DNA of 41,634 bases from Winogradskyella pacifica. GTDB taxonomy: Bacteria; Bacteroidota; Bacteroidia; Flavobacteriales; Flavobacteriaceae. This document shows, piece after piece, positions 1 through 7,189 of the stretch. Location: assembly GCF_013403915.1 (NCBI RefSeq), contig NZ_JABFDI010000023.1, forward strand, positions 1-41,634, read 5' to 3'. Numbering within the stretch: the first letter of the stretch is position 1; each line of letters begins with the position of its first letter. Under the pieces are notes generated by a model. The model ran no database searches. It worked only from the letters and a program-made list of their open reading frames with translations, and was not told the DNA's origin. The position numbers were made by a program, and so were the translations under genes.

Positions 1-90
1 GCTAACAGCTAACAGCTAACAGCTAACAGCTAACAGCTAACAGCTAACAGCTAACAGCTAACAGCTAACAGCTAACAGCTAACTGCTAAT
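1..90. repeat. Tandem heptamer array (GCTAACA)n
   Basis: Eleven perfect copies of GCTAACA fill positions 1-77, followed by one copy with a single change (78-84) and a partial one (85-90). The array runs off the left edge of the window, so its full length is unknown. The TAG stop of kmo (86-88, minus strand) lies inside the last degenerate copy. Because 7 is not a multiple of 3, the array places TAA on the plus strand and TAG on the minus strand in every frame. Confidence 0.95.
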
Positions 91-1483
91 GCAATCCCGC
101 AATCCGATCATCTTCTAAAATCGCTTCCGTTTCTACGTTTACTTTTTCTAAAATGTCTTTTAAATCATCTTCTGATGACATAATTTTATCCGTCAACATG
201 TTCAAAATAGCCTTGTCTTGAGCTCTACCTCTTAACATCGCTTGTCTGTAACCAATGTTTTCATTAAAGGTAATCAAACTATATTTTGATGAATATTGAT
301 TTGGGAATTCTTTTTCTAAAGCCATTTCAATTTTTCGTTTTTCTTGAAATATTGGATTCGCAACATGACCTTTCATTTCATGGAAATTGTCAATAGCTAA
401 ATCGGCAATGGCATCTGTATCTTTCTTTCTGTTTTTCTCGTAAGCTTCAAATGTAGCTTCCCAATTGTCAAGATTTTGGTCTAGTACTTTATCAAATTCA
501 ACCACATCTTCAAATGAGGCATTCATGCCTTGACCATAAAATGGCACAATGGCATGTGCTGAATCCCCCATTAATAAGGTGTTGCCTTTATAATGCCAAG
601 GGGAACATTTTACGGTTCCTAAAGCGGCTGTTGGATTTTCGAAAAAATCATCTACCAAATTAGGCATGATTTCTAAAGCATCTGGGAATTCTTTTTGGAA
701 GAATTCTGTGACGATTTCTGGTGTGGTTAAATTATTAAAATTGTATTCGCCTTCGTTGTAACTTAAAAATAAAGTGACTGTAAAGCTACCGTCTAAATTT
801 GGTAAAGCAATAAGCATAAAGCTACTTCTTGGCCAAATGTGTAACGCGTTTTTATAGGTTTTGTAACCACCATCTTCTTTTGGTAAAAAGGTTAATTCCT
901 TATAACCGTGACTTAAATACTCTTGGGAAAAACTGAATAGGAATTTATTACTTAAATAATAGCTTTTTCGTAATGCTGAGCCAGCTCCATCTGTGGCGAT
1001 AATACAATCTGCATCTTCAATAAACTCTTCTTTAGAATTGTAATCTTGAAATAAGGCTGTGGTTTTTTCGAAATCTACAGAGTTACATTTCTTGTTGAAA
1101 TGAATGGTGACATTGTCGTGCTTTTCGGCTTCAGTTAAAAGTAAACCGTTGAGTTCACCTCTAGAAATTGAATTGATATATTTATAATCTCTTCCGCTGT
1201 AATTAGATAAAAACGTATTGCCTTCTTTATCGTGAATCATTCTGCCATTCATAGGAATACATAATGCTTTCACTTTATCTTCAATACCAACGAGTTTCAT
1301 GGCTTTGTTTCCACGATCCGAAAATGCTAAATTGATGGAGCGACCGGCAGATATGTCTGTGGTTCTTAGATCTGGACGCATTTCGTACACAGTGACGTTA
1401 TAGCCTCTTTGCCCTAGTCTTAATGCTAATAGGCTTCCGCAAAGTCCTGCCCCGATGATTAGTATGTTTTCTTGTTTCTTCAT
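86..1483 (-). CDS. kmo: Kynurenine 3-monooxygenase (FAD-dependent)
   Basis: This is a flavoprotein that hydroxylates L-kynurenine to 3-hydroxykynurenine using NADPH and O2, in tryptophan catabolism. The N-terminal Rossmann motif GAGLCG (residues 11-16) binds FAD, and the later GDSAHAIVPFYGQGMNASFE segment is the second FAD-contact motif of this hydroxylase family. The length of 465 aa is normal. An in-frame ATG exists at 1549, but the 22 residues it would add are encoded by an extragenic inverted repeat and look unlike a protein N-terminus. The ATG at 1483 (MKKQENILIIGAG) is therefore preferred. kynU lies 66 bases upstream on the same strand, giving two consecutive steps of one pathway. The gene ends in a heptamer array with no hairpin terminator visible. 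Confidence 0.93.
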   Translation of the reverse strand: MKKQENILIIGAGLCGSLLALRLGQRGYNVTVYEMRPDLRTTDISAGRSINLAFSDRGNKAMKLVGIEDKVKALCIPMNGRMIHDKEGNTFLSNYSGRDYKYINSISRGELNGLLLTEAEKHDNVTIHFNKKCNSVDFEKTTALFQDYNSKEEFIEDADCIIATDGAGSALRKSYYLSNKFLFSFSQEYLSHGYKELTFLPKEDGGYKTYKNALHIWPRSSFMLIALPNLDGSFTVTLFLSYNEGEYNFNNLTTPEIVTEFFQKEFPDALEIMPNLVDDFFENPTAALGTVKCSPWHYKGNTLLMGDSAHAIVPFYGQGMNASFEDVVEFDKVLDQNLDNWEATFEAYEKNRKKDTDAIADLAIDNFHEMKGHVANPIFQEKRKIEMALEKEFPNQYSSKYSLITFNENIGYRQAMLRGRAQDKAILNMLTDKIMSSEDDLKDILEKVNVETEAILEDDRIAGLH

Positions 1484-1495
1484 AGTATTCTGTCT

Positions 1496-1543
1496 GGTCG
1501 AGCGCAGTCGAGACCTAATTTGACCTCTCGACTGCGTTCGAGG
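1496..1543. repeat. Inverted repeat of the flavobacterial TCGAGCGCAGTCGAGA type
   Basis: Two 16-base arms, TCGAGCGCAGTCGAGA (1498-1513) and TCTCGACTGCGTTCGA (1526-1541), are reverse complements with one mismatch that would be a G-U pair in RNA. They are separated by 12 bases. The element fills the kynU-kmo intercistronic gap and would form a long hairpin in the shared transcript. It is GC-rich against an AT-rich background. I recall elements of this sequence type being scattered between genes in flavobacteria. Confidence 0.85.
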
Positions 1544-1549
1544 TGACAT

Positions 1550-2860
1550 TTAGTTTTTATTCAAAATAACTTTCATTTTTTCAACCATCAAATAAACATC
1601 TTCAAATGAATTATACAGTGGTACAGGTGCGCATCTTATAACATCTGGTTCTCTCCAATCGCTAATGACTCCGGCTTCGGTTAATTTATCGTGTAATGAT
1701 TTATCAGCCTTTAAAACTTGAATGGAGAGTTGGCAACCACGCTCATCAGGATTTTCTGGTGTGATAATTCTTATGGTGTCTTCTCCTAAGTCTTTCAGTA
1801 AATAGTCGAAATAACCCGTTAGTTTTTTTGATTTTTTAATGATCTTATCAATACCAACTTCATTAAACATATCTAAAGACGCTTTAATCGCAGCCATTGA
1901 TAAAATTGGAGGATTGCTCAATTGCCAGCCTTCGGCACCAGGTAACACATCAAATTCATGTCGCATATTAAAACGTGTGTCTTTGTTGTGGCTCCACCAA
2001 CCTGTAAATCGGTTGAGGTCTTTGTCGTAAGCATGTCGCTCATGGACGAAACATCCCGACAAACTTCCTGGTCCAGAATTCATGTATTTGTAAGTACACC
2101 AAACGGCAAAATCGGCTCCAGAATTATGTAAGTCTAAATTAACGTTTCCTGCACCATGTGCACAATCAAATCCGACTTTACAACCATAACTGTGACCAAG
2201 GCTTGTAATACGTTTAAAGTCGAAAAACTGACCCGTGTAATAATTGACACCACCAATCATTATCAGTGCAATCTCGTTACCGTGTGTTTTTAGTATAGCT
2301 TCTAAATCTTCATAATTTAGTAATTCTTCACCTTCTCTTGGTTTCCAGAGAATTAAACCTTCTTTGTCATCATAGCCATGATGTCTTAATTGCGATTCTA
2401 CAGCATATTTATCAGAAGGAAAGGCATCACTTTCTATGAGAATTTTATAACGTTCCTTAGTTGGTTTGTAAAAAGACGCCATCATAAAATGCAAATTAGC
2501 CGTTAAAGAGTTCATGGTGACCACTTCAATTGGTTTTGCTCCAACCAGTTTTGCTGTTGCTTCAGCTAAAAATTCATGATAAGGTAACCAAGGATTTTTA
2601 GCGTCAGTATGACCTTCTACACCAAGGTTTGCCCAATCTTCTAATTCTTGATTGATATAAGACTTTGTTGATTTTGGCTGGAGACCTAAAGAGTTGCCAC
2701 AAAGGTAAATAAGTTCATTTCCGTGTTTGTCTTTTGGGATATGAAATTGTGTTCTATACTGGGATAATTCGTCTAAGGCGTCTTGTTTTTTTGCGTAGTC
2801 AAGACCTAGTTGGTAGTTGGACAATTTGAAAGGTTTTTCGGTTTGTAACAAAAATAGCAT
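1550..2860 (-). CDS. kynU: Kynureninase (PLP-dependent)
   Basis: The enzyme cleaves kynurenine or 3-hydroxykynurenine to (3-hydroxy)anthranilate plus alanine. It is a cytosolic fold-type I PLP enzyme. The Schiff-base lysine is K258 in CTYKYMNSGPG, and D232 in FDCAHGAGN is the usual partner of the PLP ring nitrogen. An N-terminal CGNSLGLQPK segment matches the family. Its 436 aa are slightly longer than usual because the N-terminus has about ten extra residues before SNYQLGLDYA. The ATG at 2860 is the only methionine available there. It is the promoter-proximal gene of the pair with kmo. No clear TAnnTTTG box is visible between 2861 and 2929. Confidence 0.93.
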   Translation of the reverse strand: MLFLLQTEKPFKLSNYQLGLDYAKKQDALDELSQYRTQFHIPKDKHGNELIYLCGNSLGLQPKSTKSYINQELEDWANLGVEGHTDAKNPWLPYHEFLAEATAKLVGAKPIEVVTMNSLTANLHFMMASFYKPTKERYKILIESDAFPSDKYAVESQLRHHGYDDKEGLILWKPREGEELLNYEDLEAILKTHGNEIALIMIGGVNYYTGQFFDFKRITSLGHSYGCKVGFDCAHGAGNVNLDLHNSGADFAVWCTYKYMNSGPGSLSGCFVHERHAYDKDLNRFTGWWSHNKDTRFNMRHEFDVLPGAEGWQLSNPPILSMAAIKASLDMFNEVGIDKIIKKSKKLTGYFDYLLKDLGEDTIRIITPENPDERGCQLSIQVLKADKSLHDKLTEAGVISDWREPDVIRCAPVPLYNSFEDVYLMVEKMKVILNKN

Positions 2861-2924
2861 AATTATATGATATTTCAGGTAATCGATTAATGTAGAAAGT
2901 ACTAGGGAATTAAAAAGAATTAAA

Positions 2925-2932
2925 TAGTTTTG
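2925..2932 (+). promoter_or_regulatory. Candidate -7 element TAGTTTTG for the sensor kinase gene
   Basis: TAGTTTTG matches the Bacteroidota -7 consensus TAnnTTTG. No TTTG is found at the expected -33 distance, so support is partial. It would start transcription near 2938 and leave a leader of about 40 bases before the ATG at 2978. Confidence 0.35.
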
Positions 2933-2977
2933 TGCATCTTTTTTTGGCTAAATTTAGAGTCAACAATTATTTTGTAT

Positions 2978-4366
2978 ATGCTAAAAAAACTTTGGTTGTC
3001 CTATCGCCAATGGTATATTAAGTATAGCGGTTTTTCTAATGAAAAAGAAACAGATGATTTATCATATCTTAGAGATAAATTGTTTGTTTCAATTTTAATA
3101 TTAACACTTGCTTTAAGCTTATTGTCTTATATCCCAAGTGCAGGTATGGCTGTTGTGTTAGATAAATGGTTTGTTTTTGTTATAGATACCGTAGCTGTTT
3201 TAGTTATGTTGTTTTTGGTTTTTAACAAACGCATGCGTTTCACCACAAAGAAAACTATATTTTCTGTCAATTTATTTGTGTTGTCTTTTGCTTTAATTAT
3301 TGATTTAGGGCTTAATGGTAGTGGCACAATTTTACTCTTTATGCTAAGTGTTTTAATAACACTTTATAGTGGAAAAAAAGCTGGTGTTAATTCTGTTATA
3401 GTATCTGCAATATTTTATGGGATTGTATTATTCATTGATTATGCTAAGTGGATAGATATTCGGTTTTTTACAGAGTCTCCAATAGAGGTATTGTTTGTGG
3501 TTTTTATTAATAATGTGCTTTTTGGTTTACTTACTGTTCTTTCAGTTTCGTTTTTAATAGATCGTCTGCACAATGCGTTGTTAAAGGAGAATGATTTACA
3601 AGAAGAGCTTCTTGAGAAACATAAAAATGTGGTTATTGCAAAAGAGCGCGCAGAGCAATCTGATCAGTTAAAATCTGCGTTTTTGACCAATATGAGTCAT
3701 GAGATTAGAACACCAATGTATGGCATTTTAGGTAGTGCTGAACTTCTAAAAGGATACCATGAAGACGATGATGAGTACCAAGAATATGTTAAGGTAATTG
3801 AAGGTAGTGGTAATGAGTTGTTAGATGTTATTACAGATATTTTAAATATATCTAAAATTGAAACCGGACTTATGACAGTTAAAACATCGTTGTTTAAGGT
3901 TAACGCCAGTATAGAGGCTATTTATAAAGCGTTTTTGCCGATAGCGGAATTAAAAAAGGTTCAGTTTACTTTAACTAACTTCATTTCCGAAAAAGATCTT
4001 CAAATAAATTCGGATAACGAAAAGCTTACTGCTGTATTAAATCATTTAATTGAAAATGCGTTGAAGTATACGTCAAAAGGAGATAGTATTTTACTTAGTT
4101 GTAGTTTAGATCGTAATACTTCTCAATTGAATTTTTACGTAAAAGATACAGGTGTTGGTATTCCAGCAGATAAAATAGAAACTATTTTTATTCCTTTTTA
4201 TCAGGTTGATGTTGCTAATAAACAAGCGCTTCATGGTTCTGGTATTGGACTTTCTATATCAAAAGCATATGTTGAGATGCTGGGAGGAGATTTAATGCTG
4301 GAGAGTGAAATCAGTGTAGGCACTGCCTTCAGTTTTTCTATAGCTATGGATATGAAAAACACTTAG
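2978..4366 (+). CDS. Membrane sensor histidine kinase (no receiver domain)
   Basis: This is an inner-membrane sensor kinase of 462 aa. The first half (residues about 35-195) holds roughly six hydrophobic segments and no recognisable extracytoplasmic domain. A short coiled coil follows, then HisKA with the phospho-acceptor H241 in NMSHEIRTPMYG. The HATPase_c domain comes next, with N-box LIENALKY, G1 box DTGVGIPADK and G2 box GSGIGLSISKA. No receiver or DNA-binding domain is fused and no response regulator is adjacent, so its partner is elsewhere. The signal sensed is not apparent. The frame is open from 2930, but MLKKLWLSYRQWY at 2978 gives a normal start. It is transcribed divergently from the kynurenine genes. 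Confidence 0.85.
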   Translation: MLKKLWLSYRQWYIKYSGFSNEKETDDLSYLRDKLFVSILILTLALSLLSYIPSAGMAVVLDKWFVFVIDTVAVLVMLFLVFNKRMRFTTKKTIFSVNLFVLSFALIIDLGLNGSGTILLFMLSVLITLYSGKKAGVNSVIVSAIFYGIVLFIDYAKWIDIRFFTESPIEVLFVVFINNVLFGLLTVLSVSFLIDRLHNALLKENDLQEELLEKHKNVVIAKERAEQSDQLKSAFLTNMSHEIRTPMYGILGSAELLKGYHEDDDEYQEYVKVIEGSGNELLDVITDILNISKIETGLMTVKTSLFKVNASIEAIYKAFLPIAELKKVQFTLTNFISEKDLQINSDNEKLTAVLNHLIENALKYTSKGDSILLSCSLDRNTSQLNFYVKDTGVGIPADKIETIFIPFYQVDVANKQALHGSGIGLSISKAYVEMLGGDLMLESEISVGTAFSFSIAMDMKNT

Positions 4367-4401
4367 CCTGCTTAATTAATGATTTTATAAGTATTCTGCT
4401 G

Positions 4402-4438
4402 AAAAAAAAGCACTTCAATATAAAAATTGAAGTGCTTT
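4402..4438 (-). terminator. Strong intrinsic terminator, minus strand
   Basis: A perfect 13-bp stem, 4407-4419 with 4426-4438, encloses a 6-base loop. In the minus-strand direction it ends in eight U. It would end both the candidate small RNA and read-through from the lipoprotein gene. Plus-strand transcripts from the kinase gene meet the same stem but a weaker T run. Confidence 0.85.
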
Positions 4439-4519
4439 AAATATATATAGGCGCCCTAAGGCGGAAAATGTAAGCTATGCATTTTAAGTTAAAACTTAGA
4501 ACACGAATCTTACATTATA
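4402..4519 (-). ncRNA. Candidate small RNA of about 118 nt (6S-like shape?)
   Basis: The interval has no ORF but has its own promoter (4525-4556) and terminator. Reading the minus strand, AATGTAAG near the 5' end (4509-4516) pairs perfectly with CTTACATT (4467-4474). Inside lies a roughly 10 x 10 base bubble and an apical hairpin (4494-4498 with 4485-4489). A second hairpin CGCC-TTAG-GGCG (4452-4463) and an AU-rich linker precede the terminator stem. Helix, open bubble and apical helix, at about 118 nt, resemble a 6S RNA in outline. The Rfam families 6S-Flavo and Flavo-1 should be tested. The start (about 4519) is inferred from promoter spacing. Function is inference only. Confidence 0.6.
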
Positions 4520-4524
4520 GGTAG

Positions 4525-4556
4525 CAAAAGTACAGTCTTATTTCTGATCATCCAAA
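4525..4556 (-). promoter_or_regulatory. Bacteroidota promoter driving the candidate small RNA
   Basis: On the minus strand, TTTG (4553-4556), a 20-base spacer and TACTTTTG (4525-4532) match the TTTG/TAnnTTTG consensus well. It lies over the last codons of the lipoprotein gene at 4538-5227, so the small RNA can be made independently of that gene. Confidence 0.65.
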
Positions 4557-5227
4557 GTAATACTGATATCAGTGAAATACAAATTCCAGTTGCCACCTTC
4601 TTGCTTATGATCTGTCGCTATTTTAATACCGTTGTAATCTTTGTAGTTTTCAAAAGTTGTAGTTAACGATGGTTCTGCTGAATTTCCTTTTCTGTAAACC
4701 CACTCTCTTATAATGAATTGCTCATCATAAAAAATATCATAAGCATCGCCTGGCGTGTAACCGCCTTCATCAGAATAGGTAAGTGTTATCCTGTTTAATT
4801 CTGCCTTGCTAATTGGAGCTTGTGCTTTTGTTGGTTCAGAAATTGTAGCAGAGGTATCCCATACCAATTGAAAAGGAACCAAAAGCCAGAATTTATCATT
4901 AATAAAACCTCTGTCATTGGCCATTTGTGTACTATCCATATCACTTCTTGAATATCTTTTTTCTCCATATAAAGATTCAAAAAGCACTTCGTCCGTTTTA
5001 GGATACCAAGACCAAGATCTTCCTTTTCCATTTCTAGTATCGGTATCTACTTGAAAGGTGAATTTGACTTCAGACACATTTTTCCATTGTTCAAAACCAT
5101 GGGCGTTTGCAATTTTTTCAGCTATTGATAATTCTTTTGTCTCGACTTTTAAGCTTGTTTGTTTTGGCTCAGATTTGCAGCTAGAAACAAGTAGCAGACA
5201 GATGAGACCTAGATATAATGATTTCAT
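4538..5227 (-). CDS. Uncharacterised lipoprotein
   Basis: The product is 229 aa with a lipoprotein signal sequence and lipobox LVSSC (Cys17), so it is probably anchored in a membrane facing the periplasm. The mature part is rich in beta-type sequence and aromatic residues (WSWYPKTDEV, FENYKDYNGIKIAT). This is reminiscent of LolA-like or DUF-type lipoproteins common in flavobacteria, which bind a hydrophobic ligand or accompany an outer-membrane process. No catalytic motif is visible. The gene is divergent from the methyltransferase gene with 42 bases between them. Its 3' end contains the small-RNA promoter. Function is unknown. Confidence 0.75.
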   Translation of the reverse strand: MKSLYLGLICLLLVSSCKSEPKQTSLKVETKELSIAEKIANAHGFEQWKNVSEVKFTFQVDTDTRNGKGRSWSWYPKTDEVLFESLYGEKRYSRSDMDSTQMANDRGFINDKFWLLVPFQLVWDTSATISEPTKAQAPISKAELNRITLTYSDEGGYTPGDAYDIFYDEQFIIREWVYRKGNSAEPSLTTTFENYKDYNGIKIATDHKQEGGNWNLYFTDISITLDDQK

Positions 5228-5269
5228 ATTAAAAAAGATATAGTAAATTACACGCTAAATTAATCAACC

Positions 5270-6085
5270 ATGAATGACAACGCTAATTATTTTGAAGTTA
5301 ATAAAGCCACTTGGAACAAAAAAGTAGCCATCCATGCTCAAAGTGAAATGTATAATATCGATGCTTTTAAAAAGGGAAAATCGTCATTGATGTCTTATGA
5401 GTTGAACGCTTTAGGAAATGTAAAAGGGAAATCAGTGTTGCATTTGCAATGTCATTTTGGTCAAGATACGTTGAGTTGGAGTCGGATGGGAGCAAAGTGT
5501 ACAGGTGTAGATTTGAGTGATGAAGGTGTGAAATTGGCAAAGGAATTAAACACCGAATTACAACTCGATGCAGAATTTGTGTGCTGTAATGTTTTAGAGA
5601 CCTCTAAACATATTTCTGAGACGTTTGATATTGTATTTACGAGTTACGGAACTATTGGTTGGTTGCCAGATTTAAAACCTTGGGCTAAAATGATTGCTGA
5701 ACGCTTAAAGGTTGGTGGAACATTTTACATTGTAGAATTTCATCCTATTGCATGGATGTTTGATTATGTAGATGGGCAACCAAAAATGACATATCATTAC
5801 AGTCAAGACGAAGTGATTTATGACGAATATGAAGGGACTTATGCTAACCAAGATTCAAAAATGGTAAGTAAAGAGTATGGTTGGAATCATGGCTTAAGCG
5901 AAGTTGTTAATTCACTTATTGAAGCAGGATTGCAAATTGATTATCTTAAAGAGCATGATGAAAGTCCCTATGATGTATTTCCAGATTTAATAAAAACGGA
6001 ATCTGGGATGTATAAGATGAAAAATCAATTATTTCCTATGATTTTTGAAATTAAGGCTACCAAAAAGAAGCCTTTTAATTCCTAA
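5270..6085 (+). CDS. Class I SAM-dependent methyltransferase
   Basis: The protein is a soluble 271-aa Rossmann-fold methyltransferase. Motif I is VLHLQCHFGQDTLSW (about residues 56-70), an uncommon form of the glycine-rich loop. Motif II is the acidic end GVDLSD, and a post-motif TSYGTIGWLPDL segment marks the active-site side. The substrate cannot be told from sequence; relatives are annotated simply as class I methyltransferases. It is a single gene on the plus strand. No promoter box was found in the 42-base gap upstream, and a palindromic repeat lies downstream. Confidence 0.85.
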   Translation: MNDNANYFEVNKATWNKKVAIHAQSEMYNIDAFKKGKSSLMSYELNALGNVKGKSVLHLQCHFGQDTLSWSRMGAKCTGVDLSDEGVKLAKELNTELQLDAEFVCCNVLETSKHISETFDIVFTSYGTIGWLPDLKPWAKMIAERLKVGGTFYIVEFHPIAWMFDYVDGQPKMTYHYSQDEVIYDEYEGTYANQDSKMVSKEYGWNHGLSEVVNSLIEAGLQIDYLKEHDESPYDVFPDLIKTESGMYKMKNQLFPMIFEIKATKKKPFNS

Positions 6086-6112
6086 AAGGGAAAAATCGTG
6101 TGCTCTGAGTTT

Positions 6113-6143
6113 GACCTGCAAGGTTTTCAAAACCTTGTAGGTC
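6113..6143. repeat. Intergenic palindrome, ACCTGCAAGGTTTT family
   Basis: The arms GACCTGCAAGGTTTT and AAAACCTTGTAGGTC form a near-perfect palindrome around a single central base, with one position that would be a G-U pair in RNA. Related elements occur at 7150-7180 and 25282-25311. Here no long T run follows, so termination activity is doubtful. Confidence 0.8.
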
Positions 6144-6179
6144 TGCTTTAGTAAACTAAATGCATTAATGAAACATTGA

Positions 6180-6212
6180 AGGCCTAGCAGGTTTGACTAA
6201 TCTAGCAGGTCT
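6180..6212. repeat. Degenerate relative with direct repeat CTAGCAGGT
   Basis: CTAGCAGGT occurs at 6184-6192 and again about 17 bases later (around 6202-6210), separated by TTGACTAAT. The AGCAGGT core resembles half of the neighbouring palindrome family, which suggests a decayed or rearranged copy. It lies just upstream of the CarboxypepD-reg gene. Confidence 0.5.
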
Positions 6213-6242
6213 ATTCTAATTTTAAAATCAATCAAATCAATT

Positions 6243-7130
6243 TTGAAAACATTAAAACTCATATTCTTTTTAATAACGGTAAATTTTTGTAATTCCCAAT
6301 CACTTAAAGGTATTGTAAAAGACGCTTTATCAGGTGAAGTCATAACATACGCAAATATCGTATTAAAGAATGGGAAAGGCACATACTCAGATGAATTTGG
6401 AAGTTTTAAGTTGCCTATCAAAAATATTGACACGGATACTTTAAAAGTTTCAACAATAGGGTATGAGTCTCAATTTATACCCGTCAATTTGTTTAAAGAT
6501 CATTTAATTTATAACGTTTTGCTAGCGCCTAAAACAGAAGGTTTAGATGAGGTTCTTATTTCTAGTAAAAAATTAAAATATGGTAAAAAGGAAATTTTAG
6601 GGGAGCAGCGCGAGGGCAATCAGAGTGTGACGTCTTTAATTGGATATGAAACCGCAGTTTTAATTGATAATCCTAAAAACAAAACAGGAAAAGTAAATGG
6701 GGTTTATATCAACCTAAAAAAGAGAAATGATGCCGAATATATTGCCACTTTTAATGTGAAATTTTATCAGTTTGATTCTATTGCAAATGCACCAGGGGAA
6801 TTAATGTATAATGAAAATATATACGTTCAACCTAAAAATAAAAAATACAGATTATGGGTTAATGTTGAAGGTTTTGGTATTCTGTTTCCTAAAAATGGAA
6901 TATGTGTCGGTATAGAAATGGTTAATACACATGGAACAGTAAAAAAGTACGCTTATTTTGGTCCCATGTACAGGTATACATTTACAGAGGATAAGACGTT
7001 ACAGACGTGGTCTAATTATCATAACTCAGGTTGGAGAGACGGATCTATTGAGTATAAAAATCCTAAACGCACTAAAGTGGGAGTTTTAAATCCAATGATA
7101 GGTGTTGAGGTTGAGTATATTTTGGAATAG
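6243..7130 (+). CDS. Exported CarboxypepD-reg-like domain protein
   Basis: The product is 295 aa. A signal peptide (MKTLKLIFFLITVNFCNSQ) is followed by a carboxypeptidase regulatory-like beta-sandwich (SLKGIVKDALSGEVITYANI to about residue 95). That domain is usually the N-terminal part of SusC/TonB-type receptors. There is no plug or barrel here. The remaining 200 residues are a beta-rich domain of unknown role (about residues 105-295). The start is a TTG codon; no ATG gives the signal peptide. It is probably periplasmic or bound to the outer membrane. No partner gene is adjacent. The function is not known; the domain is associated with envelope transport or cell-surface proteins in this phylum. 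Confidence 0.8.
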   Translation: MKTLKLIFFLITVNFCNSQSLKGIVKDALSGEVITYANIVLKNGKGTYSDEFGSFKLPIKNIDTDTLKVSTIGYESQFIPVNLFKDHLIYNVLLAPKTEGLDEVLISSKKLKYGKKEILGEQREGNQSVTSLIGYETAVLIDNPKNKTGKVNGVYINLKKRNDAEYIATFNVKFYQFDSIANAPGELMYNENIYVQPKNKKYRLWVNVEGFGILFPKNGICVGIEMVNTHGTVKKYAYFGPMYRYTFTEDKTLQTWSNYHNSGWRDGSIEYKNPKRTKVGVLNPMIGVEVEYILE

Positions 7131-7149
7131 GATTTTTAAAATATTTTAA

Positions 7150-7185
7150 GACCTGTCAGGTTTTCAAAACCTGACAGGTCTTTTT
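7150..7185. terminator. Perfect palindrome acting as a likely bidirectional terminator
   Basis: GACCTGTCAGGTTTT, one central base, then its exact reverse complement occupy 7150-7180. TTTTT follows on the plus strand. It sits between the convergent CarboxypepD-reg and msrA genes, ideally placed to end both. It belongs to the same palindrome family as 6113-6143 and 25282-25311. Confidence 0.85.
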
Positions 7186-7189
7186 AGCA

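Noticed and set aside
1..90. Possible CRISPR array
   Set aside because: The unit is 7 bases with no spacers; it is a simple tandem repeat.
1484..1549. N-terminal extension of Kmo starting at ATG 1549
   Set aside because: It is encoded by the TCGAGCGCAGTCGAGA inverted repeat and the normal N-terminus MKKQENILIIGAG begins at 1483.
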